Assembly (NCBI GenBank): GCA_002353815.1
Contig: DEKK01000012.1
Span: forward strand, 62,001-126,000
Direction: 5' to 3'
Length of the DNA: 64,000 bases
Source: Bifidobacteriaceae bacterium UBA2724
GTDB lineage: Bacteria > Actinomycetota > Actinomycetes > Actinomycetales > Bifidobacteriaceae
Of the stretch, positions 44,513-53,828 are shown in pieces. The position numbers and the translations under genes were made by a program. The notes under the pieces are model-generated. The model was not told the origin of the DNA. It ran no database searches and worked only from the letters and a program-made list of their open reading frames with translations. Numbering within the stretch: the first letter of the stretch is position 1; each line of letters begins with the position of its first letter.

Positions 44513-46000
44513 TCATTGCGCGGCGCGGAGCTTCATCTTGAGCACGACGCGGGTGCCGCCGCTGCGGGCCGGCATCCACTGGATGGTTCCGCCGAAGTCG
44601 TTGGTCACGAAGGTCTGCACGATCTGGGTGCCCAGCCCCGACCCGGATTCCCTGGCCATGCCGTCCTCCGACTCGGAGTCCATGCCGTTGCCGTCGTCTT
44701 CGACAACGACATCCAGATTGTTGCCGCCACGTCCTGCCGAAATGGTGATATGCCCGCTCTCGCGCCCTTCGAAGCCATGCTCGACGGCGTTCGTGACGAG
44801 TTCGGTGAGCACGAGGGACAGCGGCGTGGCGTCCTGCGCCGGCATGGTGCCGAACTGCCCGACGAAACTGATGTCGATGTTCTGCCCGTGCTGTGCGGCG
44901 ACATCGGCGCTCATGCGCAGCAGGTTGGGGATGATGGTGTCGAAATCCACGTTTTCGTCGGCGGTCTGGCTCAGCCCCTCATGCACGACGGCGATCGTGG
45001 AGATGCGGCGCTGAGCTTCTTCGAGCTCGGCACGCACCTCTTCGCTCTTGGTGCGGCGGGCCTGCAGCCTCAGCAACGCCGAGACGGCCTGCAGATTGTT
45101 CTTGACGCGGTGGTGGATCTCCGAGATGGTGGCGTCCTTGGTTTCGAGCTCCACTTCCCTGCGGCGCACCTCAGTCACGTCGCGGAACAGAACGAGGGCG
45201 CCGTCACGCCCCGCATGCATGCCATACAGCGGAAACGACCTCATGGCAAGGCATGCGCGCGAGGTATCGAGCTCGGAATCGGCCGCCGACTTGCCGCTCA
45301 GCACATAGGCGAGCGACTCGGGCACGCGGTCGTGCTCCTGGATGTGGTTGGTGGTGACTTCGGCGAGGTAGCGTCCCACCAGGGATTCCTTAGCCCCGAG
45401 GCGCCGGTAGCAGCTGATGGCGTTCGGAGAGGCGTATTCCACGATGCCGGAGACAGACAGGATGCAGAAACCGTCGGAGACACGCAGGTCACTGCGCCTT
45501 TCCGAAATCAGCGCCTCCTCATAGGGGAACCGCCCCATAGGGATCATGTCGAACAGACGCTTGCCGGTCTGGATGCATTCGAGTTCGTAGCGGCCGTTGC
45601 CCACTCGCGTGGCCATGTTGGTCTCGCGGATCACCACGCCCAGCACCTTGTCGTGGCGGATCACCGGCGCGAACACGTCGCACACGGTGTTGTTATTAAC
45701 CATGCGGTAGTGGTCGAGCCGCGCCACCACGCGGTTGGAGTACGCGCTTTCGATGGCGGGCACGAGCTCGTTAGGGATGGTCTGGCCGATCATATCCTCC
45801 ATGAGCACCGACACGACGGTTGACGAACGGCACTGGTCGGCAACGACATACCGCCCCTCGACGTCCCGCAGGACGAGTATGAGGTCGGCAAAGCTCAGAT
45901 CGGCGATTACCTGCCAGTCTGAAACCAAGTGATGGAGCCATTCTCGGTCGGCGTCGTTGAAGCCGGGGTTCCCGGCGAGAATCTGTGATAAATCAGCCAT
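44513..46000 (-). CDS. pdtaS: PdtaS-like sensor histidine kinase
   Basis: 495 residues, soluble (no membrane span). The N-terminal half contains GAF-like and PAS-like sensor domains (SSTVVSVLMEDMIGQTIPNE; FCILSVSGIVEYASPNAISC); the kinase core is of the HisKA_2/HWE type with the phospho-His in SEIHHRVKNNLQAVSALL, then N box LTELVTNAVEHGFEG and GSGLGTQIVQTFV. This matches mycobacterial PdtaS, partner of the ANTAR regulator PdtaR, whose homologue lies at 4.9-5.6 kb. The start MADLSQILAG follows GAGG; a TTG ten codons upstream is less likely. It faces the hemolysin III gene divergently. Confidence 0.93.
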   Translation of the reverse strand: MADLSQILAGNPGFNDADREWLHHLVSDWQVIADLSFADLILVLRDVEGRYVVADQCRSSTVVSVLMEDMIGQTIPNELVPAIESAYSNRVVARLDHYRMVNNNTVCDVFAPVIRHDKVLGVVIRETNMATRVGNGRYELECIQTGKRLFDMIPMGRFPYEEALISERRSDLRVSDGFCILSVSGIVEYASPNAISCYRRLGAKESLVGRYLAEVTTNHIQEHDRVPESLAYVLSGKSAADSELDTSRACLAMRSFPLYGMHAGRDGALVLFRDVTEVRRREVELETKDATISEIHHRVKNNLQAVSALLRLQARRTKSEEVRAELEEAQRRISTIAVVHEGLSQTADENVDFDTIIPNLLRMSADVAAQHGQNIDISFVGQFGTMPAQDATPLSLVLTELVTNAVEHGFEGRESGHITISAGRGGNNLDVVVEDDGNGMDSESEDGMARESGSGLGTQIVQTFVTNDFGGTIQWMPARSGGTRVVLKMKLRAAQ

Positions 46001-46211
46001 ATCCTCAATCTTAGAGGGACGGTGCGCCAATATGTGAAAGATTGCGTCAAAACCGACGTCCCAGTTTGCAATTCCTGTTTGTTACGCTAAAGTAAGTTAC
46101 GATAGCGGAAACTTAATGACCATGGGAGTTGTCATGAGCACAGTATCGAGATTGAGCGCGGTCCCCACCGAACCGCGAGCCTCCATGCGCATCCGTGGCT
46201 CAAGGAGGACC

Positions 46212-47243
46212 ATGGACGACACTTCCAGCACACGCACGAGCGACACCGCATCCGCCGCACAGCCGCTCCGCGCCAACGACAATCGGGCGTATCACAAGGG
46301 CGACGCGAACCCCAGGGACATGAACCAGCTCGACACGGACGCCATCGATTCGCGCCTCGGCCGCATCAAGAACTCCTCCGAACGCGAGGTCGAGAACGCC
46401 ATGTCGGGCATCGCCGCGGAAGAGACCAAGGCCCGCGTGCGCGCCGACCGTCTCGCGAAGGCGCAGGCCAAGGCCGACTACAAGCGTGCGAAGGCCGAGC
46501 GCAAGGCCCGCAAGATCCTGACCAAAGGCGAATACAAGGCCCGCAAGATTGAACTCAAGGCCAGGGGCATCGCCTACAAGAAGGTGCGTCTGGACGTCCA
46601 CGGACGCCCCAAGCCCGCCATGCGCGGCTGGATTCACCTGTGCGCGGCGCCGCTCACACTCGCGGGCGGCATCGTGCTCATCTGCCTCGCCCCCACCGTG
46701 GGTTTCAAATGGGCGTGCGCGGTCTATATGACCTGCTCGCTCATCCTGTTCGGCAATTCCGCCATCTACCATCTGGGCGATTGGTCCCCCAAGGTCACCG
46801 ACGTACTGCGCCGAATCGACCACATGAACATCTTCCTGCTCATCGCAGGCACCTACACGCCGGTGTCGTTCGCACTGGAAGACCATTGGCGCAACGTCAT
46901 CCTCATCAGCATCTGGAGCTGCGTGGCCGTGGCCATGGTCATCCACATCATCTGGATCAACGCCCCGCGGTGGCTCTACACGCTGGTGTACATCATCTTC
47001 GGCATCTCGGGCATCGCCTACATGGGGCTGTTCTGGATGTCCCAGTACGCCGGTCCCGCCGTGGTGAGCCTGATCCTTGCCGGCGGCGCCTGCTACATCA
47101 TCGGCGCCATCATCTATGCGAAGCGCCGGCCCGACCCGTGGCCGAGCGTATTCGGGTTCCATGAGCTGTTCCACACCGGCACGGTGCTGGGATACGCATG
47201 CCACATGGTGGCAGTGTTCCTTGTGGTGTGCGCCATGAGGTGA
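46212..47243 (+). CDS. Hemolysin III/PAQR family membrane protein
   Basis: 343 residues. Seven membrane spans with the PAQR motifs SAIYHLGDWSP (Ser-x3-His), RRIDHMNIFLLIAGTYTPV and FHELFHTGTVLGYACHMVAV, whose Asp and His residues form a zinc site in this family. Membrane hydrolase or receptor-like role; hemolysin is only a historic name. Ahead of the spans is a basic helical extension of about 105 residues (KAQAKADYKRAKAERKARK), unusual for the family. ATG 46212 is chosen because AAGGAGG lies just upstream, though only three bases away; ATG 46134 with GGGAG is a real alternative. The 210 bases before it hold the shared promoter region. Confidence 0.87.
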   Translation: MDDTSSTRTSDTASAAQPLRANDNRAYHKGDANPRDMNQLDTDAIDSRLGRIKNSSEREVENAMSGIAAEETKARVRADRLAKAQAKADYKRAKAERKARKILTKGEYKARKIELKARGIAYKKVRLDVHGRPKPAMRGWIHLCAAPLTLAGGIVLICLAPTVGFKWACAVYMTCSLILFGNSAIYHLGDWSPKVTDVLRRIDHMNIFLLIAGTYTPVSFALEDHWRNVILISIWSCVAVAMVIHIIWINAPRWLYTLVYIIFGISGIAYMGLFWMSQYAGPAVVSLILAGGACYIIGAIIYAKRRPDPWPSVFGFHELFHTGTVLGYACHMVAVFLVVCAMR

Positions 47244-47304
47244 CGCCAGGGCATTTGATACTTCCGCTCGGTTCCGGGGTCACGGCCGGTCCGTCCGGAT
47301 CGCG

Positions 47305-47334
47305 AAGGCAGGCTTCACGCCTGCCTTCTTTTTT
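47305..47334 (+). terminator. Terminator of the hemolysin III gene
   Basis: AAGGCAGGC pairs with GCCTGCCTT around TTCAC, followed by CTTTTTT. Confidence 0.92.
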
Positions 47335-47443
47335 ATCCCTCCCTCCCCTCGACGCCTCGTGCCGCCCCGCCCACGCCACACAACCGCGTCCGCCTCGCGC
47401 CATCGGCCGCCCATGCCGCGACGCATGCGCACCGGATACGACA

Positions 47444-47476
47444 AAGGCTTGCACAGCGACTGGCTGTGCAAGCCTT
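47444..47476 (-). terminator. Hairpin downstream of greA
   Basis: AAGGCTTGCACAGC pairs perfectly with GCTGTGCAAGCCTT around a 5-base loop; the U-run on the minus strand is short (TTTG). Confidence 0.7.
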
Positions 47477-47563
47477 ATCGATTGACGCGGACCACGCCCG
47501 ATGAGAAGACATCTGTCCTGCGAGGTACTCTGCCGGCCGTTCCTCCAGCCGGTGCGGCTGCCT

Positions 47564-48046
47564 TCAGTCGACGAACGGCTTGGCGTCCTTGATGGTGACG
47601 GTGATCTCGCGGCCGTTCGGCGCGGAATAGGTCACCTTGTCACCGACCTTGGCGCCGTTGATGGCCGCGCCGATCGGGGACTCGGGGCTGATGACGTCGT
47701 AGTCGGTGGCGACGGAGATGTCGCGCGAACCCAGCACATAGGTCATCTCGTTGCCCATGATGTCGATGGTGACGACCGAGCCGTTGCCCACGGTGCCGGC
47801 CTTCGGCGCCTCCATGATCTTGGCGTTGCGCAGCTTCACGATGAGCTCGTTGATACGGCCCTCGTTCTTGCCCTGCGCTTCGCGCGCGGCCTGGTAGCCG
47901 CCGTTCTCAGACAAATCACCCTCGGCACGCGCGGCGGCGATCTTCTGCGTGATCTCCTCGCGGTTCGGCCCCTCGCGCCATTCGAGTTCCTTTTTGAGCT
48001 TGTCGTATGCGTCCTGCGTCAGCAAGACGGTCTTTTCTTCGGCCAT
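47564..48046 (-). CDS. greA: Transcription elongation factor GreA
   Basis: 160 residues. An N-terminal coiled coil with the acidic tip EGDLSENGGYQAAREAQ, which reaches into the RNA polymerase secondary channel and stimulates cleavage of backtracked RNA, then an FKBP-like C-terminal domain (ESPIGAAINGAKVGDKVTY). Full family length. ATG with AAGGAGG six bases before it. It is followed by a hairpin. Confidence 0.96.
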   Translation of the reverse strand: MAEEKTVLLTQDAYDKLKKELEWREGPNREEITQKIAAARAEGDLSENGGYQAAREAQGKNEGRINELIVKLRNAKIMEAPKAGTVGNGSVVTIDIMGNEMTYVLGSRDISVATDYDVISPESPIGAAINGAKVGDKVTYSAPNGREITVTIKDAKPFVD

Positions 48047-48229
48047 GTCGACCTCCTTGTAGTGTTTGCCAATTCGTCCGCGACGGCGGACGCCTGATGA
48101 TAAGAACCGGTATGCATAAACGGCGAAGCACCGCGCATGTACTTCGTGGCTTCATCTTTCGCAACGACGGGGCGGCGGATAAGGATGCGCTGATGCTTCG
48201 CTTGCTGAGATATCGGGGCGTTCGCCTCG

Positions 48230-48631
48230 TCAGTGGATGTCGATGACGAACACGAGTGTGTCGCCACCGCCGATGCCGGCCTGGGGAATGCCACGGGAAC
48301 CGTAGCCGTACTCCGGCGGGATGGAGACGAGCAAACGGGAACGACGGTTGCGGCCGACGACGGCGCGATCCCATCCCTTGATGACCTGGCCGACGCCGAT
48401 GGCGAACTGGGCCGGGGTGCCGCGGTCATAGCTGGAATCGAAAGGCGTGTCCTTGCCCCACACGGCGCCGTAGTAATCCACGGTCACCGTGTCGCCGGCA
48501 CGCACCATGGGGCCATTCCCCTCCACCAGCTCGACGACCTTGAGTCCGCTCGGCGCCGGCGAGTCAGGAAACTCGATAACGGGCTTGGCGCCGAATTCAG
48601 CGTTGACCTTCGGCATGATATCTTCGGCCAT
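48230..48631 (-). CDS. FKBP-type peptidyl-prolyl cis-trans isomerase
   Basis: 133 residues, a single FKBP domain: GDTVTVDYYGAVWGKDTPFD, QVIKGWDRAVVGRNRRSRLL and IPPEYGYGSRGIP contain the aromatic pocket residues. No signal peptide, so probably cytoplasmic; it would speed proline isomerisation in folding proteins. ATG has AAGGGAG seven bases upstream. The C-terminus ends VFVIDIH at the last strand. greA lies 180 bases downstream on the same strand. Confidence 0.93.
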   Translation of the reverse strand: MAEDIMPKVNAEFGAKPVIEFPDSPAPSGLKVVELVEGNGPMVRAGDTVTVDYYGAVWGKDTPFDSSYDRGTPAQFAIGVGQVIKGWDRAVVGRNRRSRLLVSIPPEYGYGSRGIPQAGIGGGDTLVFVIDIH

Positions 48632-48701
48632 GGCACTCTCCCTTCGTTGTCCGCCGCACGGCGGCTCGGGCAAGGCGCCGGACCATCCGACGCCGTTCAG
48701 G

Positions 48702-48783
48702 TGCCCCAGACGAGACTCGAACTCGTAATCCTTCCGGAGGCGGATTTTAAGTCCGCTGCGGCTACCTATTTCGCCACTGGGGC
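48702..48783 (-). tRNA. tRNA-Leu (anticodon UAA)
   Basis: Class II tRNA. Acceptor GCCCCAG with CTGGGGC, anticodon stem GCGGA-loop CTTAAAA-TCCGC giving TAA, a long variable arm (CTCCGGAAGGA-type) and T loop TTCGAGT, discriminator A. CCA is not encoded. Confidence 0.95.
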
Positions 48784-48872
48784 ACATCACTTGCGACATT
48801 ATCGCACAAATTCACATAGTACCCGACAATTTATCGCTCTCGGCGCAATCCCTCGTGTCCGATCGCCCCATG

Positions 48873-49865
48873 TCAGGCGGACAGCATGCGGGACCCCAGG
48901 TCGCGCACGATGCCATCGAGAAGCCCGTGCTCCGACGCGACATAGCTGTCGATATCGTGGCCGGCCTCGCGCGCCGCCTGCTGGATGCGGCGCAGCACAC
49001 GCGTCCACACGAGCGCCCCGCCGCCGATGACGTCGATACGTCCTGGATGGATGACCGGGTATCCGGCGCGCTTGGCACGGGTCATACGGAGTACCGCCTC
49101 GTCGGTGGAGCAGGCGTCGTCGATGGCGACGCGCACGCCGTCGATGGCGTCGCGGTCGTATTCCTTGAGCCCCTGCGCCAGCGCCGTCATGGTGGTGACG
49201 GTGCCCGACACGCCGATGATCGTCCGGGCCTCGCCGGCGGGAACGGTGGCGAAGGCGGTTTCGATGTGGGCGTCGATGTCATCGGCGGCCTCGCGGATCT
49301 GCTCATCGGTCGGAGGGTCGGCCAGCAGATGGCGTTCCGTCATGCGCACGGACCCGACGTTCATGGAATACGCGGCCTGCACATCGAAACGCGCGTCTCC
49401 CTCACCACCGATGACGATCTCGGTGGAGCCGCCGCCAAGGTCCACCACCACGTAGGGCGCTTCGGCGTCACGCACCTGCTGCTCGACGACGCTCGTGGCG
49501 CCCAGGAAGCTCAGCCTCGCCTCTTCGGATCCGGGAATCACGTCGGGGCGCACACCGAGGATGTCTTCCACCGTGTCTTCGAACTCGTCACGGTTCTGTG
49601 CGTCGCGCGTGGCCGACGTGGCCACGAAATGGAGCGCGTCGACGGGATGTTCGCGCAACACGTCGGCGAACTCGCGGCACGCGGCGAACGTGCGCTCCAG
49701 CGCGTCGGAGGCGAAACGGTGCGTTTCGTCGATCCCCTGCCCCAGCCTGACGACGCGCATGATGCGCGGAACCTCGACGTGCATGCCGTCGCCGTCGACC
49801 GTCGCCACCATCAGGCGAATGGAATTGGTGCCGCAATCGATGCCTGCAACCCGAACGGATGTCAC
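48873..49865 (-). CDS. ppx: Exopolyphosphatase/guanosine pentaphosphatase (Ppx/GppA)
   Basis: 330 residues, shorter two-domain actinobacterial form. The ASKHA fold shows VAGIDCGTNSIRLMVA (phosphate loop 1), FVATSATRDAQN, VVVDLGGGSTEIVIG and a late DVIGGGALVW. Removes terminal phosphates from polyphosphate or pppGpp. The start is GTG (MTSVRVAGID) with AAGGGGG five bases upstream; longer in-frame starts have no conserved sequence. It is the last gene of the eno-ftsB-DUF501-ppx series. Confidence 0.92.
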   Translation of the reverse strand: MTSVRVAGIDCGTNSIRLMVATVDGDGMHVEVPRIMRVVRLGQGIDETHRFASDALERTFAACREFADVLREHPVDALHFVATSATRDAQNRDEFEDTVEDILGVRPDVIPGSEEARLSFLGATSVVEQQVRDAEAPYVVVDLGGGSTEIVIGGEGDARFDVQAAYSMNVGSVRMTERHLLADPPTDEQIREAADDIDAHIETAFATVPAGEARTIIGVSGTVTTMTALAQGLKEYDRDAIDGVRVAIDDACSTDEAVLRMTRAKRAGYPVIHPGRIDVIGGGALVWTRVLRRIQQAAREAGHDIDSYVASEHGLLDGIVRDLGSRMLSA

Positions 49866-50007
49866 ATGAGCCCCCTTGGAGTGGTTTGTCGTTGAATCGC
49901 GGACGTTGGCCCGACGATGAAGTCTGTTTTTCAAGTGTGTTTTCCGATGGCACGCGTGGCACGTCAGTCGCGCCGCGCCACGCACCGGCGCCTCGCCCGG
50001 CGTCGCG

Positions 50008-50736
50008 TCAGCGATGGCACCGGCACACGTCGGGGCTGAACTCATCGGCGATGCGCGCCAGAGCGCGGTCCCCGATGGGATTGACACCCCGCCCCATGAC
50101 CAGCGTCTGCGCAAGCAATGCATGCAGGCATTTGACGCGCGTGGGCATGCCTCCCACGCTGATGCCGGCGATATGGTCCTCGGTGTCGCCAAGTCGCCGG
50201 GCCAGCGAGGTCCTGAACGCAAGGTACAGCCAGTGGGCGCGCTCATAGGCAGCGCGCACACCGTCATCGTGCTGCACGAGCTCGGTGTAGTCCGCCATGG
50301 CGCCTTCGGCCTCGACGCGCCCGACGGCCTTCACCGCGGCGGCAGAGCATAGATAGAAGGTGGTGGGGAAAGGAATGCGTCCCTCCACCAGCGGCCGTGT
50401 GACCGTGACCAACGGGGTTCCGCACACCGCGCAACGGCGGCCGACGGCCACCATGCCGCGAGGATACCGTCCGAGTTCGGCGGTCACGCCCTGGATGTCG
50501 GCGTCCGTGGGCGTGTCGGCAAGGATACGGTCGAGAAGGGAATCCACGAAAGCGCGGTCGGCCTCGGACAGAAGCGCCCTGGCGTCGCCACCCTCCTTAT
50601 GCGCGGCGGTGCCGGTTTCCGAGGCGTTCTCAGCCAACTGCGCACCCGCGGAGGCCGCGGGTGCGTTTGCCGACACACCCCGTTCCGTCATTGCGTTGCC
50701 TGTGGAATCGGTGGTCATGAGATCGTCCTGTGCCAT
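50008..50736 (-). CDS. DUF501 protein
   Basis: 242 residues. The DUF501 core starts near residue 70 (ADRAFVDSLLDRILADTP) and includes GRYPRGMVAVGRRCAVCGTP, EGRIPFPTTFYLCS and ISVGGMPTRVKCLHALLAQ; conserved Cys and His suggest a metal site, function unknown. The first 65 residues are a Ser/Ala/Glu-rich extension. The start is uncertain: ATG 50736, ATG 50718 (better SD) or a GTG overlapping the ftsB stop. It lies between ftsB and ppx as in most actinobacteria. Confidence 0.88.
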   Translation of the reverse strand: MAQDDLMTTDSTGNAMTERGVSANAPAASAGAQLAENASETGTAAHKEGGDARALLSEADRAFVDSLLDRILADTPTDADIQGVTAELGRYPRGMVAVGRRCAVCGTPLVTVTRPLVEGRIPFPTTFYLCSAAAVKAVGRVEAEGAMADYTELVQHDDGVRAAYERAHWLYLAFRTSLARRLGDTEDHIAGISVGGMPTRVKCLHALLAQTLVMGRGVNPIGDRALARIADEFSPDVCRCHR

Positions 50737-50747
50737 TGAATATCGTG

Positions 50748-51410
50748 TCACTCCATCGTTGTAGTGCCGTCGGTGCCCGTCATGTCGCCGTCGGAACCCG
50801 CGGTTGCCGTCGACGAGGGGTCGGTGGTGCTTTGCGTCGCGTCCTTGGCGGCGTCCGACGAATCGGACCGGGTCGTGTCGTCCTGCCCCAGCGCGCCGCC
50901 GACGGTGGCGTCGGTCTCCAGATCGCCTTGGTCGGATTTCTCAAGCGAATACATGACCTCGGTGTACCACGGCACGGTTATCTTGGTCGACTGCGTCTGG
51001 GGCGTCGTCGTGGTCTGTTCGCGTCCGGTGTTCGTCAGATGCACCGAGCGTTCGCCGGGGAACACGAATCCCAGCCGCGACCGCGCCTGCGCTTCGACGT
51101 AAGCGTTGTCGTTCCAGCGGCCGAGTTCCTCTTCCAGTTCGTTTTTCTGGTTCTGCAGCTCGACCTGCTCCTCTTTGGCGGCGTCGAGCTCGCTTTTGCT
51201 CTGCATATAGGTGCCGAGCACCTGAATGAACTGGAGCGCGGCGATGGCGATGATGACGCATGCCACGATGACGCTGAGCATGGTCGCGCCCCTGCCATTG
51301 ACCTCGTCGGCATCATCGGATGCCTCCTCGGCGCGCGCGCTTCTCATCCTGGCCTTTTTCAGCCTGTCTTTGTTCTCGGCGTCTTCGCCAGCCGTGACCT
51401 TCTTAGCCAT
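50748..51410 (-). CDS. FtsB/DivIC-like septum formation initiator
   Basis: 220 residues. A basic cytoplasmic head, one membrane span (MLSVIVACVIIAIAALQFI), then an extracellular coiled coil (KEEQVELQNQKNELEEEL) and the conserved RSRLGFVFPGER motif. It belongs to the divisome (FtsB/DivIC with FtsL/FtsQ). The C-terminal 90 residues are a Thr/Ser/Asp-rich tail. The start MAKKVTAGED has no Shine-Dalgarno and lies only about ten bases behind the eno terminator. The stop overlaps possible DUF501 starts. Confidence 0.9.
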   Translation of the reverse strand: MAKKVTAGEDAENKDRLKKARMRSARAEEASDDADEVNGRGATMLSVIVACVIIAIAALQFIQVLGTYMQSKSELDAAKEEQVELQNQKNELEEELGRWNDNAYVEAQARSRLGFVFPGERSVHLTNTGREQTTTTPQTQSTKITVPWYTEVMYSLEKSDQGDLETDATVGGALGQDDTTRSDSSDAAKDATQSTTDPSSTATAGSDGDMTGTDGTTTME

Positions 51411-51415
51411 ACATA

Positions 51416-51457
51416 CGAAAATACCCGTCACGCTCGACTCAGGAACGCGACGGGTAT
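51416..51457 (-). terminator. Terminator of eno
   Basis: ATACCCGTC pairs with GACGGGTAT around a long loop with extra CG pairs; on the minus strand the T-run ATTTTCG follows. Confidence 0.75.
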
Positions 51458-51573
51458 TCATGTCATGGCACGACGCTTCGAATCACGCCATCGCCACGTC
51501 AGGATGCGAAAGCCTTGCACAGGCCGACCATCGGCGATTCACTCGCCGCGGCCGTGGCCTGCGCAGCGGACGA

Positions 51574-52917
<1,344 letters not shown>

Positions 52918-53022
52918 TCAAATGGACGTTGACTGAGAATTCGGGTCGTATTCGCTGAGGGCACAAAGGAATTTCGGCGAGACGGATTCCCGCCGCCCCG
53001 CGGCACGCCGGCCCATGCGCTC

Positions 53023-53691
53023 TCAGCGGCCGCCGTCGCGCGAATAATCCACAATCGCCCGCGTGACCTGCCTGAGGTAGTCGATCGACCGCTCCCAGTC
53101 GCCCGGCACCTCGATGGAGTGGTTGGCGTCGGCGAACGTGCGCACATGGTCGGTGAGGGCGTGCGCCTTCGCGTCGTCGAAATACGGGTCGGCGGTGCCG
53201 GCGCAGATCAGCGGCTCGGGGAACCCGGGGCCGGGAAGCGGCGCGGGAATCACCGACTTGTGCTTGTCGAACGGCGGCGGGTTGAGGACCGGGGTGAGGA
53301 GCACGACGCGCAGCCCCTGGTGCGCCGCGTGCGGGAACGACAGCGTCGACAGGGATTTCGTGATGACGAGCAGATCGGGCTCGGCGTCCGCCCGCTTCGC
53401 ACGCGTCAGGGATTTCTCGCGCCATGCATCGATGACGTGCTCCATGCAGTCGATCATCTCGGGGAACTCGACGCTCTCGGTGAGCTTGAGGTCAAGACGG
53501 TCGACGTACCAGCCGTCGGGCGCCAGCGCCTGCGCGGCCCAGTAGAGCAGCGGGCGGTCGACGGTGTAGCCGATGCCCGGCATGATGAGCACGTGTTTGC
53601 CCGTGGCATCGGGCTCCACGCGGTTTTTGCCCCACGGCGTCAGGGCCGGGGCGACGTTCTTCCATTCGCGATTGTTGGTCAGATCCTGCAT
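53023..53691 (-). CDS. Alpha/beta-hydrolase-like protein
   Basis: 222 residues. KHVLIMPGIGYTVDRPLL (oxyanion loop), LLVITKSLSTL (nucleophile Ser in K-S-L-S, not the usual GxSxG), CAGTADPYFDDAKA (Asp) and ADANHSIEVPGDW (His) form a plausible triad in the right order for a dienelactone-hydrolase-like fold. The substrate is unknown. The start MQDLTNNREWK is chosen with GGAAG upstream; the longer frame is not coding-like. It stands between mfd and eno. Confidence 0.8.
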   Translation of the reverse strand: MQDLTNNREWKNVAPALTPWGKNRVEPDATGKHVLIMPGIGYTVDRPLLYWAAQALAPDGWYVDRLDLKLTESVEFPEMIDCMEHVIDAWREKSLTRAKRADAEPDLLVITKSLSTLSFPHAAHQGLRVVLLTPVLNPPPFDKHKSVIPAPLPGPGFPEPLICAGTADPYFDDAKAHALTDHVRTFADANHSIEVPGDWERSIDYLRQVTRAIVDYSRDGGR

Positions 53692-53828
53692 GGCTTCCAC
53701 TTTTCCCGCAGCTGCAGACAGGAACGCGCGAGGCCGCGGCCGCCGGCGCCGCCATGCCGCCTCCGTCCGGCGGCGGCGCAGGTGGCACGGAGACGAACGG
53801 GGCGCGGCAGTGAAGACTGCAGAACAGG

